The notes under the pieces: model-generated
Databases searched by the model: none
Told to the model about the DNA's origin: nothing
What the model saw: the letters and a program-made list of their open reading frames with translations, nothing else
In this document: positions 31,643-32,234 of the stretch, piece after piece
Layout: each line of letters begins with the position of its first letter
Numbering within the stretch: the stretch's first letter is position 1
Made by a program: the position numbers and the translations under genes
Origin: Candidatus Chloroploca mongolica
Lineage (GTDB): Bacteria; Chloroflexota; Chloroflexia; Chloroflexales; Chloroflexaceae
Length of the DNA: 32,234 nucleotides
Reading direction: 5' to 3'
Assembly (NCBI RefSeq): GCF_004762035.2
Contig: NZ_SIJK02000060.1
Location: forward strand, 1-32,234

Positions 31643-31906
31643 GTGTTGGGTAACATTTCCCGCGAAAACCAGACGACACCACCACACAAACCGCCGGTGG
31701 TTGCGGAGCAGTGGGTCTTTGGCCCCGGCCTGCCAGCTGCCGGCCTCCGGCTGGACCGTACGGCCTATCGCCGCCAGGAGCGTACGCTTCGCAGGATCGC
31801 GCTGGGAGCTTCCCAGCGCATCACCCAGGCCCGGCTGGAGACCTTGCTCAGGGAAGGTCAGCCGAACGAAGGAGGGAAGAACAACCACACACGCCCGGAA
31901 GTCTGA
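31643..31906 (+). CDS. Small unrecognised protein with a strong ribosome binding site
   Basis: An 87-residue basic protein from GTG 31643 (TTG 31646 is also possible), preceded by GGAGGAGG at 31632-31639. No domain was recognised. The middle (RQERTLRRIALGASQRITQARLETLLREG) is a likely amphipathic helix. It lies between the transposon's right end and IS21-like terminal sequence, so it may be a fragment of a mobile element. It may not be real. Confidence 0.3.
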   Translation: MLGNISRENQTTPPHKPPVVAEQWVFGPGLPAAGLRLDRTAYRRQERTLRRIALGASQRITQARLETLLREGQPNEGGKNNHTRPEV

Positions 31907-31960
31907 TCGCCCGTGCGGCCCGTGCCCTCTGCCCGGCCGCGCCACCCCAACCGCCGGGGT

Positions 31961-32010
31961 GGGTCAAAAGCAACCCGGCGATCTGGGTCAAAAATAAACC
32001 GGCCTTGACA
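31961..32010. mobile_element. Possible IS21-family terminal sequence remnant
   Basis: Two GGGTCAAAA repeats (31961-31969 and 31985-31994) precede a terminal TTGACA (32005-32010). Read on the other strand this is TGTCAAGGCCGG, then TTTTTGACCC twice, which resembles the repeated transposase-binding sites at IS21 ends. No istA or istB gene is present. It is a call from memory of the family ends. Confidence 0.35.
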
Positions 32011-32096
32011 CCACCCCGGTACGGGCACCCGCAAGGGGTTCCCCACCCCGGTACGGGCACCCCCACCCCGGTACGGGCACCCCTTGCGGGTGCCCC
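32011..32096. repeat. Dispersed palindromic repeat cluster at the right end
   Basis: Three copies of the 20-bp unit CCACCCCGGTACGGGCACCC (32011-32030, 32043-32062, 32063-32082; the last two are directly tandem). GCAAGGGG and its inverse lie between and after them. Same family as 18-87 and 23519-23640. Confidence 0.75.
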
Positions 32097-32169
32097 ACCC
32101 CTTTTGGGATACTGCTGGTTTATTCGTACTCTGCGGGCCTGTGGTGTACCATGGCCCCATCTGCGAAGG

Positions 32170-32234
32170 ATGAAACACGAACTTACCGTTCGCTTATTTC
32201 TTGAGGTGATTCGGACAAATGCTCAACCAGCCGC
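32170..32234 (+). CDS. Possible 5' end of a gene running off the window
   Basis: An open frame of 21 codons begins with ATG 32170 and reads KHELTVRLFLEVIRTNAQPA. A GAAGG sequence is directly upstream, too close to be an ideal ribosome binding site. The product cannot be recognised. Confidence 0.35.
   Translation, partial: MKHELTVRLFLEVIRTNAQPA

Overview
The window reads like accessory DNA from a Chloroflexota (class Chloroflexia) chromosome. It has moderately high GC and large STAND-type NTPases carrying C-terminal sulfatase-modifying-factor (SUMF1/FGE-like) domains. Exported proteins carry a YLPL tag near or at the C-terminus, and GC-rich palindromic repeats and insertion sequences are dense. 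The phylum is an inference from gene style. No rRNA, tRNA or ribosomal protein gene is present to confirm it, and no CRISPR array was seen.

Left part (1-11.7 kb), a conflict/defence island. A VapBC toxin-antitoxin pair is followed by two large NACHT NTPase genes (881-3760 and 5285-8380). Their C-terminal SUMF1/C-type-lectin-fold domains end in matched variable regions. Sixteen substitutions lie within 67 bp, 15 of them at codon positions 1 or 2, and the flanks are unchanged. This is the footprint of a diversity-generating retroelement (DGR). Just after the first NACHT gene is a DGR-type reverse transcriptase gene cut off before its YxDD motif; no template repeat is visible. A conserved 131-bp tail with a 9-bp-stem hairpin follows both variable regions. 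Between the RT remnant and the second NACHT gene lies a hairpin-rich segment that may be a structured leader RNA ending in a terminator-like hairpin right at the start codon. A DUF433/DUF5615 toxin-antitoxin-like pair, a stand-alone copy of the NACHT N-terminal module and a convergent AAA ATPase/DUF4276 (AbiL-like) pair close the island.

Middle (11.8-23.2 kb). Three co-oriented genes encode exported proteins: a CHAP/Ig-like protein and two paralogues with near-identical N-termini but unrelated C-termini. They are followed by an orphan N6-adenine DNA methyltransferase, a divergent MFS exporter/TetR pair with a consensus promoter and clear operator repeats, a degenerate cupredoxin-like lipid- or membrane-anchored protein, and a repeat-containing exported protein. 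A 115-bp MITE with 10-bp target duplications abuts the cupredoxin-like gene and shares terminal bases with the IS4-type element further right.

Right part (23.5-32.2 kb), a WXG100 (type VII secretion-like) cluster: two WXG100 proteins, a longer WXG100-headed protein with a glycine-zipper membrane segment, and an EspG-like protein. It is damaged on both sides. On the left is the C-terminal remnant of a second EspG-like gene, cut by a transposase remnant, next to an intact IS4-family element. On the right, the start of another WXG100 gene is cut by a 2.36-kb transposon whose transposase carries an in-frame UGA. The window ends in palindromic repeats, a possible IS21-type end and the first codons of a possible next gene.
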